Shown here piece by piece: positions 13,233 through 20,496 of a DNA stretch of 22,202 bases (the stretch's first letter is position 1; each line of letters opens with the position of its first letter). Origin of the DNA: GCA-020356105 sp964347475 (lineage in GTDB: Bacteria > Pseudomonadota > Alphaproteobacteria > UBA8366 > JADFVY01); assembly GCA_964347475.1 (NCBI GenBank), contig CAYFYY010000072.1:1-22202 (forward strand), read 5' to 3'. The position numbers and the translations under genes are program-made. Under the pieces are notes generated by a model, which was not told the DNA's origin, made no database searches, and saw only the letters and a program-made list of their open reading frames with translations.

Positions 13233-14759
13233 ATGCTCGAAGGCATCCTGACCGGCCTGTCGACGGCGTTCACGCCGATGAACATCCTGATGGTGTTCGT
13301 CGGCTGCTTCGCCGGCACCTTCATCGGCATGCTGCCCGGCCTCGGGCCGATCTCGGCGATCGCCCTGATGATCCCGATCACCTATGGTTTCGATCCGGCC
13401 TCGGGGATGATTCTGATGGCCGGCGTCTATTACGGCGCCATCTTCGGCGGCTCGACTTCGTCGATCCTGATCAACGCGCCGGGCGTCGCCGGCACCGTGG
13501 CGACGGCGTTCGACGGCTACCCGCTGGCGCAGCAGGGCCATGCCGGCAAGGCGCTGGCGATCGCCGCCGTCGCCTCCTTCTCCGGCGGCACGATCGGTGC
13601 CATCCTGCTGCTCGCCGCGGCACCGGCGCTGGCGCAGGTCGCGCTGAGCTTCCAGTCGGCCGACTACCTCGCGCTGATGGTCCTCGGCCTGACCGCGGTC
13701 TCGGCCTTCACCGCGCCGGGCCAGGTGCTCAAGGCGCTGATCGCCACCGTGCTCGGGCTGATGATCTCGACGATCGGCACCGACCCGTCGGCCGGCGTGC
13801 AGCGCTTCACCTTCGGCAGCCTCGACCTCGTCGACGGCATCAGCTTCCTCCTGCTGGCGATGGCGACCTTCGCGCTGTCCGAGGCGCTGATGGCGATCCT
13901 CAAGCGCGACGAGACGTCGGAGATCGCCCAGCGCGCGACGACCGGCGAGCTCGGCTCGATGCGGGTCTCGCGCGACGAAGTGCGCGAGATGGTGCCCGTG
14001 ATCGGCCGCTCTTCGATCCTCGGCTTCTTCGTCGGCGTGCTGCCGGGGGCCGGCGCGACGATCGCCTCGTTCCTCGCCTACGGGGCCGAGCGCACGATCG
14101 CTTCGGCCAAGGACAAGCTCAAGTTCGGCAAGGGCTCGATCCGCGGCCTGGCGGCGCCGGAGACCGCGAACAACGCGGCCTGCACGGGCTCGTTCGTGCC
14201 GCTCTTGACCCTCGGCATCCCGGGCTCCGGCACCACCGCGGTGATGCTCGGCGCGCTGATCTCCTACGGCGTGCAGCCGGGCCCGCGGCTGTTCCAGAAC
14301 AATCCCGACGTGTTCTGGGCGGTGATCATCTCGATGTATCTCGGCAACGTGATCCTTTTGATCCTCAACCTGCCGCTGATCCCCTATATCGCCCGGCTGC
14401 TGGCGCTGCCGCGGCAGATCCTGGTGCCGCTGATCCTGTTCTTCTCGCTGATCGGTGTCTACCTCGTTTCGTTCAACACCTTCGACATCCACATGATGGC
14501 GGGCTTCGCGCTGGCCGCGATCATCCTCAGGCTGCTCGACTTTCCGATGGCGCCGCTGATTCTCGGCTTCATCCTCGGCGACATGATCGAGGACAACCTG
14601 CGGCGCGCGCTGACCATCTCCGACGGCTCGATCTCCTTCCTGTGGGAGCGGCCGCTGACCGCGATCATCTTCGCGCTGACGATCCTCACCCTGCTGACGC
14701 CGCTGGTGCGGATGATCCGCCAGCGGCGCGGCGCGATGCTGTCCGGCGAGGGCGGCTGA
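13233..14759 (+). CDS. tctA: TctA large membrane subunit of the tripartite tricarboxylate transporter
   Basis: A 508-aa inner-membrane protein with about 11-12 helices and the two family signature repeats. The first is GTFIGMLPGLGPISAIALMIP, followed by SSILINAPGVAGTVATAFDGYP. The second is VGVLPGAGATIASFLAYGAE, followed by ETANNAACTGSFVPLLTLGIPGSGT. It drives ion-coupled uptake of the ligand delivered by TctC. ATG 13233 lies 9 bp after tctB, with a G-rich site. It ends the first tct operon; a 198-bp spacer then leads to the second. Confidence 0.95.
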   Translation: MLEGILTGLSTAFTPMNILMVFVGCFAGTFIGMLPGLGPISAIALMIPITYGFDPASGMILMAGVYYGAIFGGSTSSILINAPGVAGTVATAFDGYPLAQQGHAGKALAIAAVASFSGGTIGAILLLAAAPALAQVALSFQSADYLALMVLGLTAVSAFTAPGQVLKALIATVLGLMISTIGTDPSAGVQRFTFGSLDLVDGISFLLLAMATFALSEALMAILKRDETSEIAQRATTGELGSMRVSRDEVREMVPVIGRSSILGFFVGVLPGAGATIASFLAYGAERTIASAKDKLKFGKGSIRGLAAPETANNAACTGSFVPLLTLGIPGSGTTAVMLGALISYGVQPGPRLFQNNPDVFWAVIISMYLGNVILLILNLPLIPYIARLLALPRQILVPLILFFSLIGVYLVSFNTFDIHMMAGFALAAIILRLLDFPMAPLILGFILGDMIEDNLRRALTISDGSISFLWERPLTAIIFALTILTLLTPLVRMIRQRRGAMLSGEGG

Positions 14760-14852
14760 TAGTTTTCTGCGCATGGTAGCCGAGCGGTGCCGATCTGCAC
14801 GCATGGGGGCCGAAATCTCGACCAATTTTCTTTTTGGTTTCCGGTGGTTAGG

Positions 14853-14882
14853 TTGACAACCGCGAGCCTGTCGCGGAATATT
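14853..14882 (+). promoter_or_regulatory. Promoter of the second tct operon with an embedded palindrome
   Basis: A consensus -35 box TTGACA (14853-14858) is followed 18 bp later by AATATT (14877-14882, 4 of 6). The spacer contains a perfect inverted repeat CCGCGA-GCCTG-TCGCGG (14860-14876), a likely operator placed to block RNA polymerase. It lies in an AT-richer intergenic stretch ~75 bp before tctC2. Confidence 0.55.
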
Positions 14883-14957
14883 CGCCGGAGCGATGTTGGT
14901 TTTTTCGACACATCGAAACGGATTTGCGACCAATCGCGACAACTTCGGGAGGAACTC

Positions 14958-15974
14958 ATGACCCAATTTGATCGGTGCGCGAGCCGTCGCGCCTTTCTGA
15001 AAGGTACGGCCGCCGCAGGCGTGGCTGCGACGATGCCATTCGCACCGGCATTCGCTGCCCCATTTCCGGAGCGGAACATCAATGTCTACGTGCCGACCCG
15101 CGAGGGCGGCGGCGCCGACCGGAACCTGCGCGCGTTTACCGGGGTGTGGGAGAAGTACCTCGGCGGCATACAGTTCGAGGGATCTTACTATCCGGGCGCC
15201 GCGGGCCGCGTCGGCTACGAAAAGTACATGGGGCTTGCTGAGCCAGACTGCTACAATCTGTTGTTCGGGAACATGGGGCCCGAGGTGCTCAACTGGGTGG
15301 TGCAGCCCCCGACCTTCGACCTCGACGAATATTTCTATTTCGCACGGGTCGACGAGGATCCGGGAATCCTCTTCGTCAGCCGCAAGAGCAAGCTGCAGAC
15401 CATCGACGACATCATCGCCGAAGGCAAGAAACGGACGCTCAATGTCGGCGTCAGCCGACTCGCGCACCCAGCGTCGCTCGGGGCCCTGGCCGTGGCGCGC
15501 CATAGCGGCGCCAGCTTCAATCTGATCCCGCTCAGCGGCGGCAAGAACACCCGCGCCGGCATCGAAACGGGCGAGATGGATTTCGGTGCGCTGCCCGCGG
15601 GCGGGATCGTGAACCGACCCAAGAATTTCAAGGTGGTACTGGTGTTGACCAAGAAGAATCCGTTGCCGGACCGGACCGACAACGCGCCGACCGTGAATGC
15701 CCATCTGGGCACGGACCTGCCGTCACTGGTCGCCGGCGCCCGGGCTTTCGCCATCAAGCGAGAGGCAGTGGAGAAATATCCGGACCGGTACGCGATCCTG
15801 TCGACCACGCTGAAGCAGGTCTATGACGATCCGGCGTACAAGGAGGCCATCGAGCGAACCGGGGCGCCGTGGGAGTTCATCGGCTACGGTGGTCCGGAGG
15901 AATGCGCCGAATACGTCAAGAGCATGATGGCGATCGGCCGCGAGTATAAGGACCTGCTGACCGGCAAGACCTGA
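14958..15974 (+). CDS. Divergent TctC-family binding protein with Tat signal
   Basis: A 338-aa periplasmic binding protein of the TctC/Bug superfamily. The N-terminus carries a twin-arginine motif SRRAFLK (9-15), a hydrophobic stretch and an AFA cleavage site near residue 33, so it is probably exported folded by Tat. The substrate loop reads VPTREGGGADRNLRAFTG, unlike the GGGWDxTAR loop of the first TctC, which suggests a different ligand. SRLAHPASLGALAVARHSGA and AGIETGEMDFGALPAGG correspond to the second lobe. GGGAGG lies 5 nt before ATG 14958. It heads the second operon, followed after a stem-loop by tctB- and tctA-like genes. Confidence 0.85.
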   Translation: MTQFDRCASRRAFLKGTAAAGVAATMPFAPAFAAPFPERNINVYVPTREGGGADRNLRAFTGVWEKYLGGIQFEGSYYPGAAGRVGYEKYMGLAEPDCYNLLFGNMGPEVLNWVVQPPTFDLDEYFYFARVDEDPGILFVSRKSKLQTIDDIIAEGKKRTLNVGVSRLAHPASLGALAVARHSGASFNLIPLSGGKNTRAGIETGEMDFGALPAGGIVNRPKNFKVVLVLTKKNPLPDRTDNAPTVNAHLGTDLPSLVAGARAFAIKREAVEKYPDRYAILSTTLKQVYDDPAYKEAIERTGAPWEFIGYGGPEECAEYVKSMMAIGREYKDLLTGKT

Positions 15975-15995
15975 GTGTCCGAAGGCATCGTTATC

Positions 15996-16028
15996 CCGCC
16001 AGCCGGGCGAAACGCGCTCGGCTGGCGG
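15996..16028 (+). terminator. Stem-loop followed by T-rich run between the second tctC and tctB
   Basis: CCGCCAGCCG (15996-16005) pairs perfectly with CGGCTGGCGG (16019-16028), with an inner GCG-AAA-CGC hairpin. The sequence after it is T-rich (TTCCGCTTTCCTTGAATTTTC). It is placed at the same point of the operon as the hairpin in the first tct operon, so partial termination or mRNA stabilisation after the binding-protein gene is likely. Confidence 0.65.
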
Positions 16029-16089
16029 TTCCGCTTTCCTTGAATTTTCGTCTTGCCGCCGCGCCGAGGCCAGTAACACAGGCTTGCCA

Positions 16090-16602
16090 ATGAGTCAGGA
16101 ATCGACGTCCGCCACTCCGCAGAAGAGACATATCGGCGGGGATCTGGTGATCCCGCTTCTCGGCCTGGTCTTCACGGTCTACTACTTTTCGACGATCATC
16201 AATTCGCCGTGGACGGCCCAGGTGAGCGCCTTCTTTATCGGAACGGTACTGCTCGTGCTCATCGCACTGTTCGCGTTCAAGAGCGCGCTTGCGGTCATTC
16301 GCGGTCAAGCGGACCTCGGCCTGCAGCGGCTGACAGACCCTGTACCCTATATGGGTCGCCGACTCGGGCTTCTGGCCCTGACCGTCGGCTTCATCTTCTT
16401 CGTCGACTACGGCGGCTTTACGATCACGACGTTCGTCTTCCTCACTCTCGCAATGCTGCTTCTGTCGCGCGGACGGAGCCATAAACTGATCCTCGTCCTG
16501 TCGGCGATCATGGCCGTCGGTGGCTATTTCCTGTTCATCTGGGCGTTCGAGACGCGGTTCCACGAGGGACCGTTCGAGCGCCTGATGGATATGGTGCTCT
16601 GA
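16090..16602 (+). CDS. TctB-like small membrane subunit (second system)
   Basis: A 170-aa protein with four predicted helices (GDLVIPLLGLVFTVYYFS, VSAFFIGTVLLVLIALFAF, LGLLALTVGFIFFVDYGGF, and LILVLSAIMAVGGYFLFIWAF). It follows the TctC-like gene and ends 1 bp before the TctA-like gene, so it is the small subunit by position. Sequence similarity to TctB1 is slight, as usual for this subunit. The start is taken as ATG 16090; TTG 16084 is in frame. No strong ribosome binding site is visible. Confidence 0.83.
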   Translation: MSQESTSATPQKRHIGGDLVIPLLGLVFTVYYFSTIINSPWTAQVSAFFIGTVLLVLIALFAFKSALAVIRGQADLGLQRLTDPVPYMGRRLGLLALTVGFIFFVDYGGFTITTFVFLTLAMLLLSRGRSHKLILVLSAIMAVGGYFLFIWAFETRFHEGPFERLMDMVL

Positions 16603-16603
16603 C

Positions 16604-18118
16604 ATGGATTTCCAGTTCGGACTCTTCGTCGATTTGTTCAGCCGGATGATCGGCTTCTGGTACGTGATTCTGCCGGCGATCTTCCTCGGCCTGATCGTCG
16701 GTGCGATCCCGGGCTTCAGCGCCGCCAACACCATCATCATCCTGCTGCCGCTGACCCTGGCGCTGGATCCGGAAATCGGCCTTACCTTCATGGTCGCGCT
16801 GTATGCCTCCTCGCGTATGGGAGCAGGCATACCCGCCATTCTGGTAAATATCCCCGGCACGGCCGGCGCGGCAGCCACGCCGCTCGACGGCTACCCGATG
16901 ACGAAGCAGGGACGCAGCCACCAGGCGCTGGCGATCTCCTTCGTGTCGTCCGTGTTCGGCGGCCTGTTGACCACAATTCTCGCCCTGGTGGCCATGCCGT
17001 GGTTGTCGCAGGTGGCGTACTACCTGCACAGCGTCGAGATGATTGTGGTCATGCTGTTCGGCATCTCGCTGATCGCCTCGATCGCCGCGCGTGATACGCT
17101 GAAGGGGCTGATCGCGGGGTTCTTCGGCCTGATGATCGGTTCGATCGGCGCCGACGTCGTCTACGCGACGCCGCGCGGCACCATGGGCTTCCTCGAGCTG
17201 TACGACGGGGTGCCGCTGATCCCGGCGTTGGTCGGCCTGTTCGCCATTTCCGAGGCGTTCGTGGTCATCGAACGCCGCTCGATCCTGAGTGAGGAGGGCC
17301 AGCGGCTGATGGAGGAGGCCGGCTGGGCGGAAACCTGGGAAGGCGTCAGGCTCGCCCTGTCCCGCTGGTGGCATATCATGTGGACGAGTGTAATCGGCCT
17401 GATCATCGGCGTCGTGCCGGGCGCCGGTGCCTCGATCGCCTCGTTCGTCGCCTATCAGCAGTCGCGCACCTACTCGAAAACCCCGGAGCGCTACGGCACC
17501 GGTCACATCGAGGGGCTCGTCGCCCCGGAATCGGCCAACAACGGCGTGACGTCGGGCACCCTGATCCCGCTTCTGGTCATCGGCATTCCCGGCGGCGCGA
17601 CGGCGGCGATCATGCTGGTCGTGCTGCAATATCACGGCGTCACGGTCGGGCCCGATCTCTTCATCGACAACCCCACCCTCGCCTACGCGCCGTTCACGGC
17701 GATGGCGGTGACCTATGCCCTCATGATCTTCACAATCATGCCGCTCGCGCGCTACATGTCGCGGGTGACCGTGGTCTCGACCACCTTCATGGCGCCGATC
17801 ATCGTTTCGTTTACTCTCGTCGGCGCGTTCGTTTCGCGAGAGTACATGTTCGACATGTATCTCGCGCTGGCGTTCGGGCTGATCGGCTATATCGCCCGCA
17901 AGACCGGTTACCATGTCGCCGCGATCCTGATCGGCGTGATCCTGGGTCCGCTGCTGGAGACCTACTTCCTGCGTGCGCTCAAGATGTCGCAGGGCGACAT
18001 CATGGTGCTGTTCTCGTCCCATCTCGGCAATGTCCTGTGGATCGCGCTGTTCCTGTCGATCGGCATCTCGATGTACATGGAGAGACGAAGCCGCAACGGG
18101 ACGATGGCGAATGCCTAG
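16604..18118 (+). CDS. TctA-like large membrane subunit (second system)
   Basis: A 504-aa polytopic protein with the TctA repeats: GLIVGAIPGFSAANTIIILLP and ILVNIPGTAGAAATPLDGYP in the first half. The second half has IGVVPGAGASIASFVAYQQ and ESANNGVTSGTLIPLLVIGIPGG. It differs throughout from the first TctA, so the two operons are not a recent duplication. ATG 16604 follows the TctB-like stop by one base. It is last gene of its operon and converges with the ModA-like gene 76 bp away. Confidence 0.94.
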   Translation: MDFQFGLFVDLFSRMIGFWYVILPAIFLGLIVGAIPGFSAANTIIILLPLTLALDPEIGLTFMVALYASSRMGAGIPAILVNIPGTAGAAATPLDGYPMTKQGRSHQALAISFVSSVFGGLLTTILALVAMPWLSQVAYYLHSVEMIVVMLFGISLIASIAARDTLKGLIAGFFGLMIGSIGADVVYATPRGTMGFLELYDGVPLIPALVGLFAISEAFVVIERRSILSEEGQRLMEEAGWAETWEGVRLALSRWWHIMWTSVIGLIIGVVPGAGASIASFVAYQQSRTYSKTPERYGTGHIEGLVAPESANNGVTSGTLIPLLVIGIPGGATAAIMLVVLQYHGVTVGPDLFIDNPTLAYAPFTAMAVTYALMIFTIMPLARYMSRVTVVSTTFMAPIIVSFTLVGAFVSREYMFDMYLALAFGLIGYIARKTGYHVAAILIGVILGPLLETYFLRALKMSQGDIMVLFSSHLGNVLWIALFLSIGISMYMERRSRNGTMANA

Positions 18119-18194
18119 GCGGGCACGTCGCGGTCCAGGGGGATGCCGGACGGCCCGCGCCGCGGTCGGTCGGAATCGTCGCCGGCGTTTGCCG

Positions 18195-18899
18195 CTAGTC
18201 GAGACCGGCCATCGCCAGCATCGCTCGCGAGGCCGGGGCGGCGATGAACTGCAGGAGATCGCGGGCCGCTTCGGGCGTCGCCGCATCGCTCAGCAAGGCG
18301 GCGGCGTAAGACGTGGTCTTGCCGAGCGGCGCCGGCAGCGGGCCAACCAGTGCCACCCCGGCCTCGGTGAAGCGCCGGATTTCGGGAATCTGGCCGAACC
18401 CAATCACGGTGCCGGTGCTGCCGGCAAGATATTCCATCGCCGCGGCACCGGTCGGCACCCGGACCGTCTTGCTTGCGAGCGCCTCGGCAAGGCCAAGCTG
18501 CTTTACCATCTCGGCAATGTACCGGCCGCTCGAGGCTTCGTTGTAGACGATTGCGTCGGCGTCCAGCAATGTGCGCTCGAGGGCCGCCGCAGAGGAGATA
18601 TCGGGCGCCGGCGCGCCGGCCGGCGTGGCGACACCCGCCCTGACTGCGCCCACCGGCACGGCGGTGCCCGCCACGGTCAGGCCGGAGGATTCGAAATGCT
18701 CGAGGTCGGGCACGGGGGCGACGACGATATCCGCGTTGGCGGCACCGCCCTCGACCCGCTCGCGCAGCACCGGGGCGGTGGCGAACTCGACCGCGACCGC
18801 AATGCCGGTGGCGGCCGCGAAGGCGTCGGCGCATGCGGCGACGCCGCCCTTCGGTGCGCCCGCGCTCAAAATCCGAATGCGTTCCGTCTGATCCGTCAT
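18195..18899 (-). CDS. ModA-like substrate-binding domain protein without signal peptide
   Basis: A 234-aa protein of the type-2 periplasmic-binding fold, closest in pattern to molybdate-type binding proteins. It has IRILSAGAPKGGVAACADAF at the start and FATAPVLRERVEGGAANADIVV. Further landmarks are VYNEASSGRYIAEMVKQLG, and TTSYAAALLSDAATPEAARD near the end. It begins MTDQTERIRIL with no signal sequence or lipobox, so it should stay in the cytoplasm, which is odd for this fold. GGAGGA lies 7 nt before its ATG, which supports that start. No ABC permease or ATPase gene accompanies it. It diverges from the LVIVD-repeat gene. Role unknown: possibly ligand sensing or storage. Confidence 0.82.
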   Translation of the reverse strand: MTDQTERIRILSAGAPKGGVAACADAFAAATGIAVAVEFATAPVLRERVEGGAANADIVVAPVPDLEHFESSGLTVAGTAVPVGAVRAGVATPAGAPAPDISSAAALERTLLDADAIVYNEASSGRYIAEMVKQLGLAEALASKTVRVPTGAAAMEYLAGSTGTVIGFGQIPEIRRFTEAGVALVGPLPAPLGKTTSYAAALLSDAATPEAARDLLQFIAAPASRAMLAMAGLD

Positions 18900-18906
18900 G
18901 ATCGTG

Positions 18907-18925
18907 TCCTCCAGTCTAAACTATA
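18907..18925 (-). promoter_or_regulatory. Possible -10 box and ribosome binding site of the ModA-like gene
   Basis: On the minus strand TATAGT (18925-18920) is followed within a few bases by GGAGGA (18912-18907), 7 nt before the ATG. No clear -35 box was found. The short distance implies a very short leader. The rest of the 92-bp divergent region holds AAGGA (18980-18984), 7 nt before the LVIVD gene start. Confidence 0.35.
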
Positions 18926-18991
18926 CCGGCTTCCGGGCATCGGCACGATGGCGGCGGTGCGCGCAGGCGAATTCTGAATAAGGATAGACAG

Positions 18992-20281
18992 ATGTCCAAG
19001 ATCGAACCGTCGCAGCTGGCAAGGAACGTCAAGCGCATCGGCCACATCACGATTCCCGGCGGCGGGCAGGTCGTGGTGCACGGCGACTATGCCTATGTCG
19101 GCCACATGGAGCCACCGCACGGCACCACCATCCTCGACATCTCCAACCCGCGGGGCCCGAAGATCGTCTCGCAGGTTAAGCTGCCGGACGGCTACTCCCA
19201 CACCCACAAGGTGCGGGTGGTCGGCGACCTCATGTTCACCAACTACGAGCAGTTCAACCGCCACTTCCTGCGCAAGGGCGACGCCCTGCCGGAGGCCCGC
19301 AAGAAACTCCAGGCCAGCCTCGGCCGCGCGCCGACCGACGACGAGCTGGCGGCCGAGATCGGCGGTGTGAAGGGAGCGGACATCGCCGCGCTCGACGCCG
19401 CCCGCGAGCGCGGCTACCACGACGGCGGCTTCTGCATTTACGACATTTCCGACCGCGCCAATCCGGAGCGGCTGTGCCACAAGAAGACGCACGGCTTCGG
19501 CGTGCATCGCTTCGATGTCGACGAGAACTACGCCTACATGTCGACCGAGATGGAGGGCTATATCGGCAACATCCTGGTCGTCTACGACTACAGCGACCCG
19601 GGCAATCCCGAGGAGATATCGCGCTGGTGGATGCCGGGCCAGCACCTGGCGGGCGGCGAGACGCCGACCTGGCGGGGCTATCGCAACCGCCTGCACCATG
19701 CCATGCGGGTCGGCGACGAATTCTGGGCTTCGTGCTGGCATGCCGGGCTGCGCGTCATCGACGCCTCCGACATTCGGAACCTGCGGACGATCGGCGAGTA
19801 TGACTACCACCCGCCGATCCCCGAGCCGACCCATACCGTCATGCCGCTGGAGCAGCCGATCGACGGACGGCGCATCGCCGTCGTCGTCGACGAGGAGCAC
19901 AGCGGCAAGGCACGGGGCCAGCTGCACGGCTTCATGTGGACCTTCGACGTGACCGACCTCAAGGACATCAAGCCGCTTGCAATCTGGGATCTCAGCGAGA
20001 TGGACTCGCCGTACAGCCGCACGCCGGGCGGCCGGTTCGGAGCCCATCAGTACCGCGAGAAGCTGGATTCGACGCTTGTCTATCTGACCTGGTTCGCCGG
20101 CGGCCTGCGCATCGTCGACGTTGCCGACCCGGCCAAGCCGCAGGAGGTCGGGTTCTTCATCCCCGAGCCGGTGGACGGCTATGCCAGCCCGCAGACCAAC
20201 GACGTCGACGTCAACGACAAGGGCCTGATCTATCTTCTGGACCGCAATGCCGGCTTCGACATCCTGGAATTCACGCCGTAG
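18992..20281 (+). CDS. LVIVD-repeat beta-propeller protein
   Basis: A 429-aa protein built from repeated LVIVD-type blades: TTILDISNPRGPKIVSQV, FCIYDISDRANPERLCHK, LVVYDYSDPGNPEEISRW, LRVIDASDIRNLRTIGEY, WTFDVTDLKDIKPLAIW and LRIVDVADPAKPQEVGFF. Between blades 1 and 2 is a charged helical insert (~residues 95-145, KKLQASLGRAPTDDELAAEI). No signal peptide is visible, unlike many LVIVD proteins, so it is probably cytoplasmic. Several conserved histidines (SHTHK, HGFGVHRFD, LHHAMR, PTHTVMP) could bind metal; that is inference. ATG 18992 has AAGGA 7 nt upstream. It stands next to, but diverges from, the ModA-like gene. The function is not known. Confidence 0.85.
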   Translation: MSKIEPSQLARNVKRIGHITIPGGGQVVVHGDYAYVGHMEPPHGTTILDISNPRGPKIVSQVKLPDGYSHTHKVRVVGDLMFTNYEQFNRHFLRKGDALPEARKKLQASLGRAPTDDELAAEIGGVKGADIAALDAARERGYHDGGFCIYDISDRANPERLCHKKTHGFGVHRFDVDENYAYMSTEMEGYIGNILVVYDYSDPGNPEEISRWWMPGQHLAGGETPTWRGYRNRLHHAMRVGDEFWASCWHAGLRVIDASDIRNLRTIGEYDYHPPIPEPTHTVMPLEQPIDGRRIAVVVDEEHSGKARGQLHGFMWTFDVTDLKDIKPLAIWDLSEMDSPYSRTPGGRFGAHQYREKLDSTLVYLTWFAGGLRIVDVADPAKPQEVGFFIPEPVDGYASPQTNDVDVNDKGLIYLLDRNAGFDILEFTP

Positions 20282-20375
20282 AAGCACGCGAGCTCGTATG
20301 GAATGACAGTGGAGCCACAGCGAAAAGGTTTCATGCTGGTTGGCGATCGACTTTGCGACAGCGGCGCGACCTCAC

Positions 20376-20464
20376 GCTTCGAGACGCGGATCCGCCGCTT
20401 CTCAGCATGAGGACACAGGCGTTGGAGCCTCATGCTGAGGAGGGCCGGAGGCCCGTCTCGAAGC
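20376..20464. repeat. Extragenic palindromic repeat between the LVIVD and MFS genes
   Basis: Outer arms GCTTCGAGACG (20376-20386) and its complement (20454-20464) are perfect. So are inner arms CTCAGCATGAGG (20401-20412) and CCTCATGCTGAG (20428-20439), with a 15-nt loop. The CCTCATGCTGAGGAG...GTCTCGAAG consensus is a widespread intergenic repeat in Rhizobiales and relatives. It lies between two convergent gene ends and may also terminate transcription both ways. Confidence 0.75.
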
Positions 20465-20496
20465 AAGCGGTCGCTTGGTGGAGCGGTCTGGCAACA

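Noticed and set aside
12630..15704. A 1024-codon open frame on the minus strand across tctB, tctA and the start of the second tctC
   Set aside because: It is antisense to well-recognised genes, rich in Arg/Asp/His/Gln low-complexity stretches, and shows no family motif. Long antisense frames are expected in GC-rich coding DNA.
16535..18286. A 583-codon minus-strand frame opposite the second tctA
   Set aside because: Same composition bias (runs of RRHDRRG-like residues), no motif, and fully covered by a certain TctA gene.
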